Shown: piece after piece, positions 17,700 through 26,781 of the stretch
How the letters are laid out: each line of letters starts with the position of its first letter
How positions within the stretch are numbered: position 1 is the first letter of the stretch
Assembly: GCA_902801885.1 (NCBI GenBank)
Contig: CADCJX010000015.1
Span: 19,161-77,145 of the forward strand
DNA length: 57,985 bases
Source of the DNA: an uncultured Bacteroidia bacterium
GTDB lineage: Bacteria > Bacteroidota > Bacteroidia > Bacteroidales > UBA932
Reading direction: 5' to 3'
Program-made: the position numbers and the translations under genes
The notes under the pieces: generated by a model
What the model saw: only the letters and a program-made list of their open reading frames with translations
What the model was told of the DNA's origin: nothing
Databases searched by the model: none

Positions 17700-19729
17700 C
17701 AGTTCTGTTCCTCCTCGCAGTACTTTGAGATCACACTGTAGGCGTCGCCTACTCCCAGCTCACCGGCACGGGAAAGGTCGATGCAGCCTTTCTCCTTATC
17801 CTTCAGATAGATGAGGACGAGTCCCCTGTTATAGAAAGCATCTCCCATGTAAGGGAAGACATCGATTGCCTTGGTGTAGCTGTCGACGGATTCGACGAAC
17901 TTGGATGAAAGACAGTACAGATTGCCTAGGTTGAAATAGATGTACGGTACTCCGGGGAGGAGCTTGTCTGCCGAAAGCATGTCATCGATGGCTTCCGAAT
18001 AGTCATAAGTACTGCTCACCTGGTCACGAACCCTGGCCCTCGTAGTACCCTGGTCATCCATTGTAAGGGTCTGGACACTGTTTTCGATCGAAGAGATGAA
18101 GTCAATCATCTCCGCCCTCAGCACCCCGCGATTGAGATAATAGAACGCCTTGTAGTACTCTGAATATTTTCCTTGGGGAGCAGCATTCACGGCGGCATCA
18201 AACTGCTGGAGCGCGGTCGCGAACTGCTTCGACTGGACGCTGTACAGGCCTCGGATGAACTGCCTGTCAGCCTCGGTAAGTGACTTGGGATCTCCCGCCG
18301 CAAGGTAGGAATCACCGTAGATCGATGCATCGATGCCATTATCGAACTTCGGCTTCACAATGGAATCGGAATTGGATATAGTCATGACGATCGGGGAATC
18401 GGAGATGAACTTATCGATCAGGAGATTCTCGTAACGGTGCCGCAGGGCGATGTTCTGGTTGTCCCGCTCGGCAGACAGGCTGAACTTGTACAGAGGTTTC
18501 AGGCGGATGTTGATGTCCCTGTTCTGGAGGAGTTCGTTGTCGAAGCCTTTCTTCGCAAAATCAGCGTCCAAGGCGATAAGCGAACTGTATTTCTTGGTCG
18601 TGTCGGCGAAAGACCCCTCATCCGTAAGGTTCTTGGCACGGTAGTCCCGTACTTTTTTCTGAGCGGTGTCGTAGTCCTGCTTGGAGGACTTGGTCCGCCC
18701 GAGCATGATTTTGACATAGGAGCGGTTCAGATAGGCTTTCGCGAAATCAGGATAGAGTTCGATTGCCTTGTCATAGTCGTCCAGGGCATCCAACCATCGT
18801 CCCATCTGCACGAAATAGGAGGCTCGGTTGTAGTAGGCCAGGACGTTGTCAGGATTGATGTTTATGACATGGTCCATGTCGGCCAGGGCATCCTCGAAAT
18901 TACCCACCTGTGCACTGATGAGACTCCTGTTATAGAGGGTCAGGGCATTGCCGGGTTCGTCTCGCAGAACCCTGTTCAGGTCGGCCATGGCAGCATTGTA
19001 GTTATTCTGGTCGTAGTACATCAGGGCCCTGTTGAAATAGGCGAAAGTGTTAGTGGTGTCAAGGGAGATCGCCTTGTTCATGTCTGAAATGGCGTCGTCA
19101 AAGTTCTTTTGCAGAGCATGGACACGCCCGCGCCTAATGTAGCCCTCAGGATCGAAACGGTCCAGGCTGATAGCCACATTGTAGTCGGAAAGCGCTTTCG
19201 TCGTGTCAGACAGGAAGAGATATGTGGCTCCGCGGTTAAGGTAGGCGGAAGGATCCTTCGGTTCCTTCTTTATGTACCTGTTGAAATCTTCAACAGCCTT
19301 GTCGAACTGCTGGGCGAGGAAATAGGTCACTCCCCTGCTGTAATACAGGCCGACCAGCCCTGGGCGAAGCTTCATCGCCGTGTCCAAATCCCCGAGAGCC
19401 TCATCGTATTTACCTGAACGGCTGAGGGTTATCGCTCGGAAATGATATCCGTTGGTGAAAACCGGATTAATCTTCACGGAAGAATCGAAATCGGTCTGGG
19501 CACCTCTTATGTCACCGAGGTTGTATTTGGCGATTCCACGGTAGAAATAGATCCAGCAATCGGCAGTGTCAAGCCTGGCAAGGATATTGAACTGACCGAT
19601 AGCATCGGAATACCTTCCCTCGGCGAGGGCCTGCCGCCCCCTGAACATGAACACATCCTTGTCGTACTGGGCATGGACTGCCGCAGAAACGCACAAGAGA
19701 AGCATCAGGGAAAGCAGAAACCTTTTCAC
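17699..19729 (-). CDS. Exported tetratricopeptide repeat protein
   Basis: 676 aa, GTG start at 19729 followed by a signal peptide (MKRFLLSLMLLLCVSAAVHAQ). At least ten TPR units run from about residue 25 to 345 (for example AIGQFNILARLD, AQTDFDSSVKINP, ALGDLDTAMKLRP, AVEDFNRYIKKEP), a less regular middle of about 150 residues follows, and further TPRs close the protein (FATALQQFDAAVNAAP, FVESVDSYTKAIDVFP). It is a periplasmic or outer-membrane-associated scaffold by inference. Translation coupled to the WalJ-like gene; a TATCTTTG promoter box lies upstream. Confidence 0.9.
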   Translation of the reverse strand: MKRFLLSLMLLLCVSAAVHAQYDKDVFMFRGRQALAEGRYSDAIGQFNILARLDTADCWIYFYRGIAKYNLGDIRGAQTDFDSSVKINPVFTNGYHFRAITLSRSGKYDEALGDLDTAMKLRPGLVGLYYSRGVTYFLAQQFDKAVEDFNRYIKKEPKDPSAYLNRGATYLFLSDTTKALSDYNVAISLDRFDPEGYIRRGRVHALQKNFDDAISDMNKAISLDTTNTFAYFNRALMYYDQNNYNAAMADLNRVLRDEPGNALTLYNRSLISAQVGNFEDALADMDHVININPDNVLAYYNRASYFVQMGRWLDALDDYDKAIELYPDFAKAYLNRSYVKIMLGRTKSSKQDYDTAQKKVRDYRAKNLTDEGSFADTTKKYSSLIALDADFAKKGFDNELLQNRDINIRLKPLYKFSLSAERDNQNIALRHRYENLLIDKFISDSPIVMTISNSDSIVKPKFDNGIDASIYGDSYLAAGDPKSLTEADRQFIRGLYSVQSKQFATALQQFDAAVNAAPQGKYSEYYKAFYYLNRGVLRAEMIDFISSIENSVQTLTMDDQGTTRARVRDQVSSTYDYSEAIDDMLSADKLLPGVPYIYFNLGNLYCLSSKFVESVDSYTKAIDVFPYMGDAFYNRGLVLIYLKDKEKGCIDLSRAGELGVGDAYSVISKYCEEEQN

Positions 19730-19762
19730 GTCGATTTATTTTATAATAAAGGGTAAAATTCC

Positions 19763-19770
19763 TATTTTTG
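19763..19770 (+). promoter_or_regulatory. Probable -7 box of the M28-exporter operon (TATTTTTG)
   Basis: TATTTTTG fits TAnnTTTG. Transcription would begin around 19775, which excludes a TTG at 19768 as the start codon and favours the TTG at 19801. It lies back to back with the minus-strand box at 19778-19785. Confidence 0.55.
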
Positions 19771-19777
19771 TCAATTG

Positions 19778-19785
19778 CAAAGATA
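19778..19785 (-). promoter_or_regulatory. Probable -7 box of the TPR-WalJ-GH3 unit (TATCTTTG)
   Basis: On the minus strand TATCTTTG fits TAnnTTTG, giving a leader of roughly 45 bases before the GTG at 19729. The two divergent boxes are 7 bases apart, so the promoters must exclude each other in space. Confidence 0.55.
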
Positions 19786-19800
19786 AACATTTATCGTGCC

Positions 19801-20805
19801 TTGAAGACGATTTCACGCATTTTTTTGATATACATCCTCCTCTCCTGCCAGTTATCAGGGCTCATGGCACAGGACAAGGGAGTCAAGATGATACCTTCCG
19901 GCAGGAATGCCGAAAGGGTTGTTTCAGCAGAACAACTTGAGCGGCAGGTCGAGTTCCTGACCGACACCCTGATTAAGGGAAGGGCCACCGGTAGTTACGG
20001 GGCGAACGAGACAGCTTTCTGGATCGCACGCCAGTTCCGTGAGGCTGGTCTGAGGCAATTCGGAGAAAGTTGGAGCCGTTCCTTCAACGTAGGCAGCGAG
20101 ATAGGACATAACGTGATGGGATTCATGCCCGGCAAACGCCAGGGAGGCAAGGAGATGTACGTCCTCGTGACCGCCCACTACGACAGTCACGGTGTGATAG
20201 AAGGCACTCTCTATCCCGGAGCTGACAGCAATGCTTCCGGTGTAGTGGCCATGGTCAACATCGCAAGGATGTTCGCCAAGATGAAGGATCTTGGCAGGTC
20301 CTATGGCAAGAACCTGATATTCGTAGGTCTCGATGCCAGGGAAAGGAATTCGTTAGGGGCCGAAGCCCTCTGGAACGACATCGAAAGCGGAAGGCTGAAG
20401 GATCCGGGGACCGGAGAGACGATCACTCCCGCGAAGATCCATTCCGTAGTCGTCCTGGACATCCTGGGCAGCACCCTTTCCCCAATCCATAAGGGAAAGA
20501 AGGACTATCTCATCATGCTCAGCGGTGGCAACTACGCTTATGACCTGCAAAGGGCTAACGAGAATCCCGGCCTTGGCCTGGACCTTGGATTCGACTACTA
20601 CGGCAGCGAAGGATTCACCGACATGTTCCGCGCGAGGGTAGGAGACCAGAAGATATTCAGCCAGGAAGGAGCTTTCTGCGTAGTTTTCACTTCCGGTATC
20701 ACGATGAAGACCAACAAGGTCGAAGACGATTACCTCAGCCTTAACTATGATATTTTCAAGAGAAGGATATTCCTGATCTTCCACTGGCTCACCAAAGTGC
20801 TCTGA
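19801..20805 (+). CDS. M28 family peptidase homologue, probably catalytically impaired
   Basis: 334 aa from a TTG at 19801, chosen because it begins a signal peptide (MKTISRIFLIYILLSCQLSG) and lies downstream of the promoter box; no ATG exists before the mature part. The aminopeptidase fold is clear: VTAHYDSHG, YPGADSNASGVVAMVN, FVGLDARERNSLGAEAL, VLDILGS. However, the EE pair that carries the catalytic base and a zinc ligand reads RE here, and the C-terminal ligand segment (usually YHTPxD) reads KTNKVEDD with no His. First zinc ligands are kept. It may be an inactive binding protein. First gene of a six-gene operon. Confidence 0.82.
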   Translation: MKTISRIFLIYILLSCQLSGLMAQDKGVKMIPSGRNAERVVSAEQLERQVEFLTDTLIKGRATGSYGANETAFWIARQFREAGLRQFGESWSRSFNVGSEIGHNVMGFMPGKRQGGKEMYVLVTAHYDSHGVIEGTLYPGADSNASGVVAMVNIARMFAKMKDLGRSYGKNLIFVGLDARERNSLGAEALWNDIESGRLKDPGTGETITPAKIHSVVVLDILGSTLSPIHKGKKDYLIMLSGGNYAYDLQRANENPGLGLDLGFDYYGSEGFTDMFRARVGDQKIFSQEGAFCVVFTSGITMKTNKVEDDYLSLNYDIFKRRIFLIFHWLTKVL

Positions 20806-20807
20806 CG

Positions 20808-22658
20808 ATGAAAGAATTCATGAGAATGATGAGGCGCTACATCGCGCCCTTCAAGAAATACCTTTGGGGATCGGTCGTGCTGAACATCCTTTCGGCGGTG
20901 TTCAACATCTTCTCTTTTGCCATGATAGTTCCCATGCTGAGGATCCTGTTCCGCATGACCGACAAGACCTATGTCTTCACTCCCTGGAACGAAGTCTGGC
21001 ACATGCCTCTGAAGGACATGGGCAACTCCCTGATGCAGAACGTCTACTATGCTCTGGAATCGAACATCGCCCAATACGGGGAGATAAAAGTCCTGCTTGC
21101 CCTGTGCATCTTCCTGATAGTGATGACTGCCCTGAAGACGGCCTGTTATTTCGGCTCTTCGGCAGTGATGATCCCTATCAGGACCGGCATAGTGAAAAAC
21201 CTCAGGATGAAGATCTACAACAAGATCCTCTCCCTGCCCCTCGGTTTCTTCTCCGAGGAAAAGAAGGGGGACATCATAGCCAGGATGAGCGGTGACGTCC
21301 AGGAAGTGGAAACCTCAGTCGCCGGTTCCCTGGAAATGCTCATCAAGAATCCGATCCTGATCCTGATCTACTTCGTCGCCCTCATATTCATAAGCTGGCA
21401 GATGACCGCCTTCACAGTACTCTTCGCTCCGCTGATGATCTGGGTGATGGGAGTCATCGGAAGGAACCTCAAACGCAAATCCCTTGACGTCCAGACTCTT
21501 TGGAGTGATGTGATGTCCCAGGTCGAGGAAACGCTCGGGGGACTCAGGATCATAAAGGCCTTCATTGCTGAAAAGAAGATGTCAGGGCGCTTCGAAAACG
21601 TGACGGAAGCCATGAGGAAGAAGACCAGCCGGGTGACCATGCGACAGGCCCTCGCCCACCCTGTGAGCGAGTTCCTCGGGACATTGCTCATCACGATAGC
21701 ACTGTTCTTCGGAGGTACCCTTATCCTGAAGGGACACTCCATGATCGATGCTCCGATCTTCATCTACTACATGGTGATCCTCTACAGCATCATCAACCCT
21801 ATCAAGGATTTCGCGAAAGCAGGCTACGCCATTCCCAAGGGCATGGCCTCCATGGAGAGGATCAACAAGATACTGGACGCCGAGAACAACATCAAGGAAA
21901 GCTCCTCACCTGTTCCGCTCGCTGGCTTCAAAGATAAGATCTCATTCAAGGATGTTACCTTCCGCTACCCTGACGGATCGAAGAACGTGCTGGACGATGT
22001 GAGCCTGGATATTCCTAAAGGGAAGATGATTGCCATCGTCGGGGCATCCGGTGCCGGCAAGACCACCCTGGTCGACCTTATTCCCCGGTTCTACGACCCC
22101 GAGTCCGGCGTGATCAGCATAGATGGGACTCCGGTCCAGGATGTGAAGCTTTCAGACCTCAGGAACCTCATAGGTAACGTCAACCAGGAATCCATCCTGT
22201 TCAATGACACGATATTCAACAACATAGCTTTCGGAGTCGAGAATGCCACCATGGAACAGGTAATCGAGGCTGCCAAGATTGCCAATGCCCACGATTTCAT
22301 CATGGAGAAGGAAGGCGGCTACCAGTTCAACATCGGCGACCGTGGAGTCAAGCTCTCCGGAGGCCAGAGACAGAGGATAAGCATCGCCAGGGCTATCCTT
22401 AAGAATCCTCCTATCCTGATCCTCGACGAGGCTACAGCCTCGCTGGACACCGAGTCTGAAAAGACCGTCCAGGAAGCTCTGGACAGGCTGATGTCCACCA
22501 GGACCACGATAGCCATCGCCCATAGGCTTTCAACGATCCGAGGAGCTGATGAAATAATAGTGATGGACGAAGGACGGATCGTCGAAAGAGGGCGACACGA
22601 CGAGCTTCTGGCACTCGGCGGACACTATCGCAAACTTACTGACATGCAGGCACTTTAG
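20808..22658 (+). CDS. ABC exporter, fused permease-ATPase (MsbA-like)
   Basis: 616 aa half-transporter. Six membrane segments fill residues 15-325 (for example LWGSVVLNILSAVFNIFSFA and FLGTLLITIALFFGG). The ATPase domain has Walker A GASGAGKTT (about residue 412), Q-loop NVNQESILF, signature LSGGQRQRIS (about 515), Walker B LILDEATASLD and the switch His in AIAHRLS. It resembles lipid A/lipid flippases of the MsbA group; substrate is not certain. It starts 2 bases after the M28-like gene and is followed within 4 bases by the CBM9-like gene. Confidence 0.93.
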   Translation: MKEFMRMMRRYIAPFKKYLWGSVVLNILSAVFNIFSFAMIVPMLRILFRMTDKTYVFTPWNEVWHMPLKDMGNSLMQNVYYALESNIAQYGEIKVLLALCIFLIVMTALKTACYFGSSAVMIPIRTGIVKNLRMKIYNKILSLPLGFFSEEKKGDIIARMSGDVQEVETSVAGSLEMLIKNPILILIYFVALIFISWQMTAFTVLFAPLMIWVMGVIGRNLKRKSLDVQTLWSDVMSQVEETLGGLRIIKAFIAEKKMSGRFENVTEAMRKKTSRVTMRQALAHPVSEFLGTLLITIALFFGGTLILKGHSMIDAPIFIYYMVILYSIINPIKDFAKAGYAIPKGMASMERINKILDAENNIKESSSPVPLAGFKDKISFKDVTFRYPDGSKNVLDDVSLDIPKGKMIAIVGASGAGKTTLVDLIPRFYDPESGVISIDGTPVQDVKLSDLRNLIGNVNQESILFNDTIFNNIAFGVENATMEQVIEAAKIANAHDFIMEKEGGYQFNIGDRGVKLSGGQRQRISIARAILKNPPILILDEATASLDTESEKTVQEALDRLMSTRTTIAIAHRLSTIRGADEIIVMDEGRIVERGRHDELLALGGHYRKLTDMQAL

Positions 22659-22662
22659 GAAT

Positions 22663-23319
22663 ATGAAGACTACCAAAAGAATAATTGTTCCACTCATTGA
22701 AGGGCTCGAGAACATGGGCCAGGAAGAACTGGACCTCGCCATGGAGATGAAGGGTTCCAAATTCGCCGTTGCCAGCATCAACTGGCCGAAGCAGTTCCCT
22801 TATGCTCCTGACTGCAACGGGGCTATTGCCAGAAGCAAGGATTACCTTGCTGTCATCTACCATGTCCGGGGACTCGATCTCAGGGCGACTGCGATGGAGG
22901 ACAACGGGAACAGCTGGGAAGACAGTTGCTGCGAATTCTTTGTGACAGATCCGTACGACGGTACCTACTACAATTTCGAACTGACGTGCATAGGGTCCTT
23001 GCTTGCTTCCAAGCGGACCAGCCGGATCAACAGCGAGATGATCCCGGCGGAGGTGCTCAAGAGAGTTATCCGCCATTCAACCCTGAAGCATGGCCCACTC
23101 GATGAGAAGGACAGCATATTCAGTTGGACTGTTGCCATGCTTATTCCTTTCGACATGATAGGGATGAATCCTTCCAGCCTCCCGGTCAGCGTACGTGGCA
23201 ATTTCTACAAGTGCGGCGACCTGACCGCCCATCCGCATTTCCTTAGCTGGAATCCTGTGGACACCCCGAAGCCAGACTTCCACAGACCTGAATTCTTTGG
23301 TGAACTCATTTTTGGTTAG
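22663..23319 (+). CDS. Carbohydrate-binding family 9-like protein
   Basis: 218 aa, no signal peptide. The pattern (VASINWPKQFPYAPDCNGAIARSKDYLAVIYHV, WEDSCCEFFV, YYNFELTCIGSLLASKR, GNFYKCGD, HFLSWNPV) is that of the CBM9-like domain proteins common in Bacteroidota, in which a beta-sandwich may bind a sugar end. Ligand unknown. Tightly packed in the operon between the ABC exporter and VanZ genes (4- and 3-base gaps). Confidence 0.85.
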   Translation: MKTTKRIIVPLIEGLENMGQEELDLAMEMKGSKFAVASINWPKQFPYAPDCNGAIARSKDYLAVIYHVRGLDLRATAMEDNGNSWEDSCCEFFVTDPYDGTYYNFELTCIGSLLASKRTSRINSEMIPAEVLKRVIRHSTLKHGPLDEKDSIFSWTVAMLIPFDMIGMNPSSLPVSVRGNFYKCGDLTAHPHFLSWNPVDTPKPDFHRPEFFGELIFG

Positions 23320-23322
23320 ATC

Positions 23323-23724
23323 ATGCAAAAGCGCAACATCATCGGGCTCATCCTGCTCCTGGTCTATCTGGGAGCTGTTGCCTGGTGCTGCTTCGGCCAT
23401 TTTGACAATCTACCAAGCGTCCAGAAAGAGTTCTTCGGAATCCCGACCGACAAGATCGTCCATTTCATATTGTTCCTTCCGTTCCCGGTCCTGTCTTTCT
23501 GGGCTTTTGACTACAAGGCTGGAAAACCATGGAAGAGCGTGCTCCTGGTCTTCATCCTTTTCCTCCTGGGATGCATCATTGCTGCAGCGACTGAAATCGG
23601 ACAGTACTATACGTCTTACAGGAGTTCCGATCCGAGGGACTTCGCGTCTGACATCCTGGCCCTTGCGATTTCATCAGTCGCTATCATCGTGATTTACTTT
23701 TCTTGTCATAAAAGGAACTCCTAG
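23323..23724 (+). CDS. VanZ family membrane protein
   Basis: 133 aa with four predicted membrane segments (IIGLILLLVYLGAVAWCCF, IVHFILFLPFPVLSFWAF, VLLVFILFLLGCIIAAATE, FASDILALAISSVAIIVIYF). The Lys-Ile-Val-His segment in TDKIVHFILF and the acidic ATEIGQYYT with SSDPRDFASDILA are typical VanZ motifs. The function of the family outside the teicoplanin resistance cluster is unknown. The next ATG follows its stop with no gap. Confidence 0.9.
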   Translation: MQKRNIIGLILLLVYLGAVAWCCFGHFDNLPSVQKEFFGIPTDKIVHFILFLPFPVLSFWAFDYKAGKPWKSVLLVFILFLLGCIIAAATEIGQYYTSYRSSDPRDFASDILALAISSVAIIVIYFSCHKRNS

Positions 23725-26700
23725 ATGAGAAGGAAGGTACTTCTGTCCGTTATCTTGATCACGGTCTTTTCTTCCTGGGCCAATGCACAGAAGGTCAATG
23801 ACTTCAAGTCTACGATCGATTCCATCCAGGTCAGGATGGAGGAACGGACTACCGTCAAGGTCGACCTCAAGCTCAAAAAAGTGGTTCCAAGGGACAACTA
23901 CCTGGATTTCTATTTTACCAACACCCTGGGGGACTATCCATGGAGAAGGACCGACATCAGCTGGTTCAAATCCAGGTTGAAAGAAGTACTGCCAGCAAAA
24001 TGGAGGGCCAGGTCCGTCGGAAATATCTTTGTCGGCAACAACAAGCTGGACACCTATGTCATGCCACCTGTAGACGACAGCGGAAAACCCATATCTGCCA
24101 TGTTCAGGACAAAGGACAGACGAGGCCAGGATCCATTTATCCGGGAAATCGGCGGACAGTCCTTCGACAAAGGGCTTTCCGGTCGCACTGTCGCCTTATG
24201 GCAGAGTCACGGTCGTTTTTTCGATGAAAAGACACAACGGTGGAAATGGCAGAGGGCTCCCCTCTTCCAGACAGTCGAGGATATGTACACCCAGAGTTAC
24301 GTCCTCCCCTTCCTCATCCCGATGTTGGAAAATGCAGGTGCCTATGTGATGACACCAAGGGAGAGGGATCCGCAGAGAAACGAAATAATCGCCGATAACG
24401 ACAATGCTTTCAAGGAAGGACGCGGAGAAGATGTCAGGACTGAAGGAAAATACTCTGAATCAGGGAAATGGTCTGTCGCAGGAGGCGGTTTCGCCGATTA
24501 TAAAGCCATCTACACCGGCCGGGACAATCCTTTCCGTGCCGGGACTTCCAGACAAGCCTCCTGCCTCGACGGGAAAGCATCTGCAAGATGGACGCCGGAA
24601 ATCCCTGAAAGGGGGGAATATTCAGTCTACATCTCTTACAAGTCACTTCCTAACAGTACCGAAAACGCACATTACTCCGTCAAGCATCTCGGCGGGACGA
24701 GTGAATACCTTGTCAACCAGAAGATGGGCGGAGGAACCTGGATCTACCTGGGAACCTTTGAGTTCGATGCCGGAACGGATGGTTACGTGACCCTGGACAA
24801 CGATCTGCCGGAAGGTCTCGCCCATAAGGTCAATTCCGTAATCACAGCGGATGCCGTCCGGTTTGGAGGCGGCATGGGCAAGATAGCACGTGGGACTGCA
24901 GAACAGGACACAAGCGAATTCGTCACATCCGGTCTTCCCTCATTTGCGGAAGGAGCCTTCTACTGGATGCAATGGGCGGGGGCCGACACTACCATCCTGA
25001 ACCTTCACGAAGACGACTACACTTCTGACTTTGCTGACAGGGGCGCCTGGGTCGGCTGGATGTCCGGAGGTTCCAGGACAAATCCGAAATCCGAGGGACT
25101 TGGAATCCCTGTGGACCTTTCATTTGCGATGCACTCGGATGCCGGTATAACCCCGAACGATTCGACTGTAGGCACTCTCGCTATCTACACCTTGAAGTGC
25201 GAAGGAGAAGACAAGCTCCCGACCGGAGAGAGCAGGTGGCAGCATCGCATGTATGCCGATTTCGTGCAAACCCAGGTCGTTGACGACATCAGGGCTTGTT
25301 TCAACCAGGAATGGAGCAGAAGGGGCTTGTGGGACAGGTCCTACAGCGAGGCACGTACCACGACAGTTCCGGGGATGATCCTGGAGCTGCTGTCACACCA
25401 GAATTTTGCGGACATGAAGCATGGACTCGACCCATCGTTCAGGTTCGTAGCCAGCAGGGCTGTCTACAAAGGGATGCTCAAGTACCTCAGCAGCAGGTAT
25501 GGATTTGAATATGAAGTCCAACCGCTTCGCGTGAATTCCTTCGCCACCTCATTCAGGATTCCGCCTGTAGCAGGGAATGCAGCCCAGATCAGGTTGAGCT
25601 GGGCCCCGAGCCTGGATTCACTGGAAAGGACGGCTGTTCCCAAAGGATATATCCTTCAGACCAGGATTGATGACGGAGCTTTCGATTCAGGAGAGATAAT
25701 CGATGTTAAGACAGCCGGAGGCAGATGTTTCTATGACATGACCATACGCCCCGGGAAAATCTACAGTTTCCGGATCATAGCCTTCAATGATGGAGGACGG
25801 AGTTTCCCTTCAGAAGTGCTCAGCATAGGCGTTCCTGCGAGGGGAAAAGGGAAAAGCGTGCTGGTCGTGAACAATTTCACCAGGCTCTCAGCTCCCGCCT
25901 GGTTCGACACTCCTGAATATGCCGGGTTCAGCAATGAACTTGACGCCGGAATGCCTTACATCAGGGAAATCAATTTCATCGGCCCTCAAAAGGAATTCAG
26001 GAGGAACCTGCTCTGGGAGGATGATGACAATCCCGGCTTCGGAGCTTCCTCAAGCGAATACGCAGGTAGGATCATACCTGGCAACACCTTCGACTTCACT
26101 TACATCCACGGCAAGGCTATCTTCGCTTCAGGGCATCCATTCCATTCCGCCAGCCGCGACGCTTTCACAGCAGGTCTTTCATTGGAAAAAGGTGATTATG
26201 CTCTTGACCTGATCTGCGGCAAGCAGGTTGCCACTCCGTTTGGTGACGGATCCTCGGCCGTCAGGCACGAGGTATTCCCGAAAAACCTGCAGGCTGCTCT
26301 CCGGGACTTCACCGAAGGAGGCGGCAGCATCATGGTCTCTGGATCATACATCGGGACTGACGTGTGGGACAGGGTGTATCCTATCGGGATTGACTCATTA
26401 AAAAGGTCTGAATCAATCGATTTTATCCAGGAGGTACTTGGGTTCAAAGCCATGACCAATTACGCAACGAGCGGAAACGAGTTGTGGCCTATGAAGAATG
26501 AATCCCTTGACTTGGGAGCCAAGCTGGGGAAGATGGAATTCTGGAAGGAAATCAACGGGAAAATCTATAACGTAGAGAATCCTGACGGTCTCCTCCCTGC
26601 TTCAGAGAAATCACACACTTTCCTGAGATACACCGACACCAACATCTCCGCCGCGACTTGCTTCGATTCGGAAGGTTATAGGACAGCCTGCCTTGGCTTC

Positions 26701-26781
26701 CCGCTGGAAGTACTTAAGAGACAGGAGGACATCAATGCTTTGGTAGAAGAAATCCTTTCATATTTCGAGAGACAACCATGA
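23725..26781 (+). CDS. Golvesin-domain exported protein ('xanthan lyase' type)
   Basis: 1018 aa with a signal peptide (residues 1-21, ending SSWANAQ). Residues about 130-210 and 400-620 resemble a zinc-amidase-like fold (VALWQSHGRFF, LEMLLSHQNFADMKHGLDP style segment, ILELLSHQNFAD), interrupted by a golvesin C-terminal-like beta domain at about 250-390 (ARWTPEIPERGEYSVYISY, SVKHLGGTSEYLVNQKMGG). A fibronectin-III-like part follows (RIDDGAFDSGEII, KIYSFRIIAFNDGGRSFPS), then a long C-terminal domain with ALRDFTEGGGSIMVSGSYIG. Databases usually label it xanthan lyase, without proof; N-acetylmuramoyl-amidase activity is an equal possibility. Stop overlaps the next start by four bases. Confidence 0.85.
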   Translation: MRRKVLLSVILITVFSSWANAQKVNDFKSTIDSIQVRMEERTTVKVDLKLKKVVPRDNYLDFYFTNTLGDYPWRRTDISWFKSRLKEVLPAKWRARSVGNIFVGNNKLDTYVMPPVDDSGKPISAMFRTKDRRGQDPFIREIGGQSFDKGLSGRTVALWQSHGRFFDEKTQRWKWQRAPLFQTVEDMYTQSYVLPFLIPMLENAGAYVMTPRERDPQRNEIIADNDNAFKEGRGEDVRTEGKYSESGKWSVAGGGFADYKAIYTGRDNPFRAGTSRQASCLDGKASARWTPEIPERGEYSVYISYKSLPNSTENAHYSVKHLGGTSEYLVNQKMGGGTWIYLGTFEFDAGTDGYVTLDNDLPEGLAHKVNSVITADAVRFGGGMGKIARGTAEQDTSEFVTSGLPSFAEGAFYWMQWAGADTTILNLHEDDYTSDFADRGAWVGWMSGGSRTNPKSEGLGIPVDLSFAMHSDAGITPNDSTVGTLAIYTLKCEGEDKLPTGESRWQHRMYADFVQTQVVDDIRACFNQEWSRRGLWDRSYSEARTTTVPGMILELLSHQNFADMKHGLDPSFRFVASRAVYKGMLKYLSSRYGFEYEVQPLRVNSFATSFRIPPVAGNAAQIRLSWAPSLDSLERTAVPKGYILQTRIDDGAFDSGEIIDVKTAGGRCFYDMTIRPGKIYSFRIIAFNDGGRSFPSEVLSIGVPARGKGKSVLVVNNFTRLSAPAWFDTPEYAGFSNELDAGMPYIREINFIGPQKEFRRNLLWEDDDNPGFGASSSEYAGRIIPGNTFDFTYIHGKAIFASGHPFHSASRDAFTAGLSLEKGDYALDLICGKQVATPFGDGSSAVRHEVFPKNLQAALRDFTEGGGSIMVSGSYIGTDVWDRVYPIGIDSLKRSESIDFIQEVLGFKAMTNYATSGNELWPMKNESLDLGAKLGKMEFWKEINGKIYNVENPDGLLPASEKSHTFLRYTDTNISAATCFDSEGYRTACLGFPLEVLKRQEDINALVEEILSYFERQP

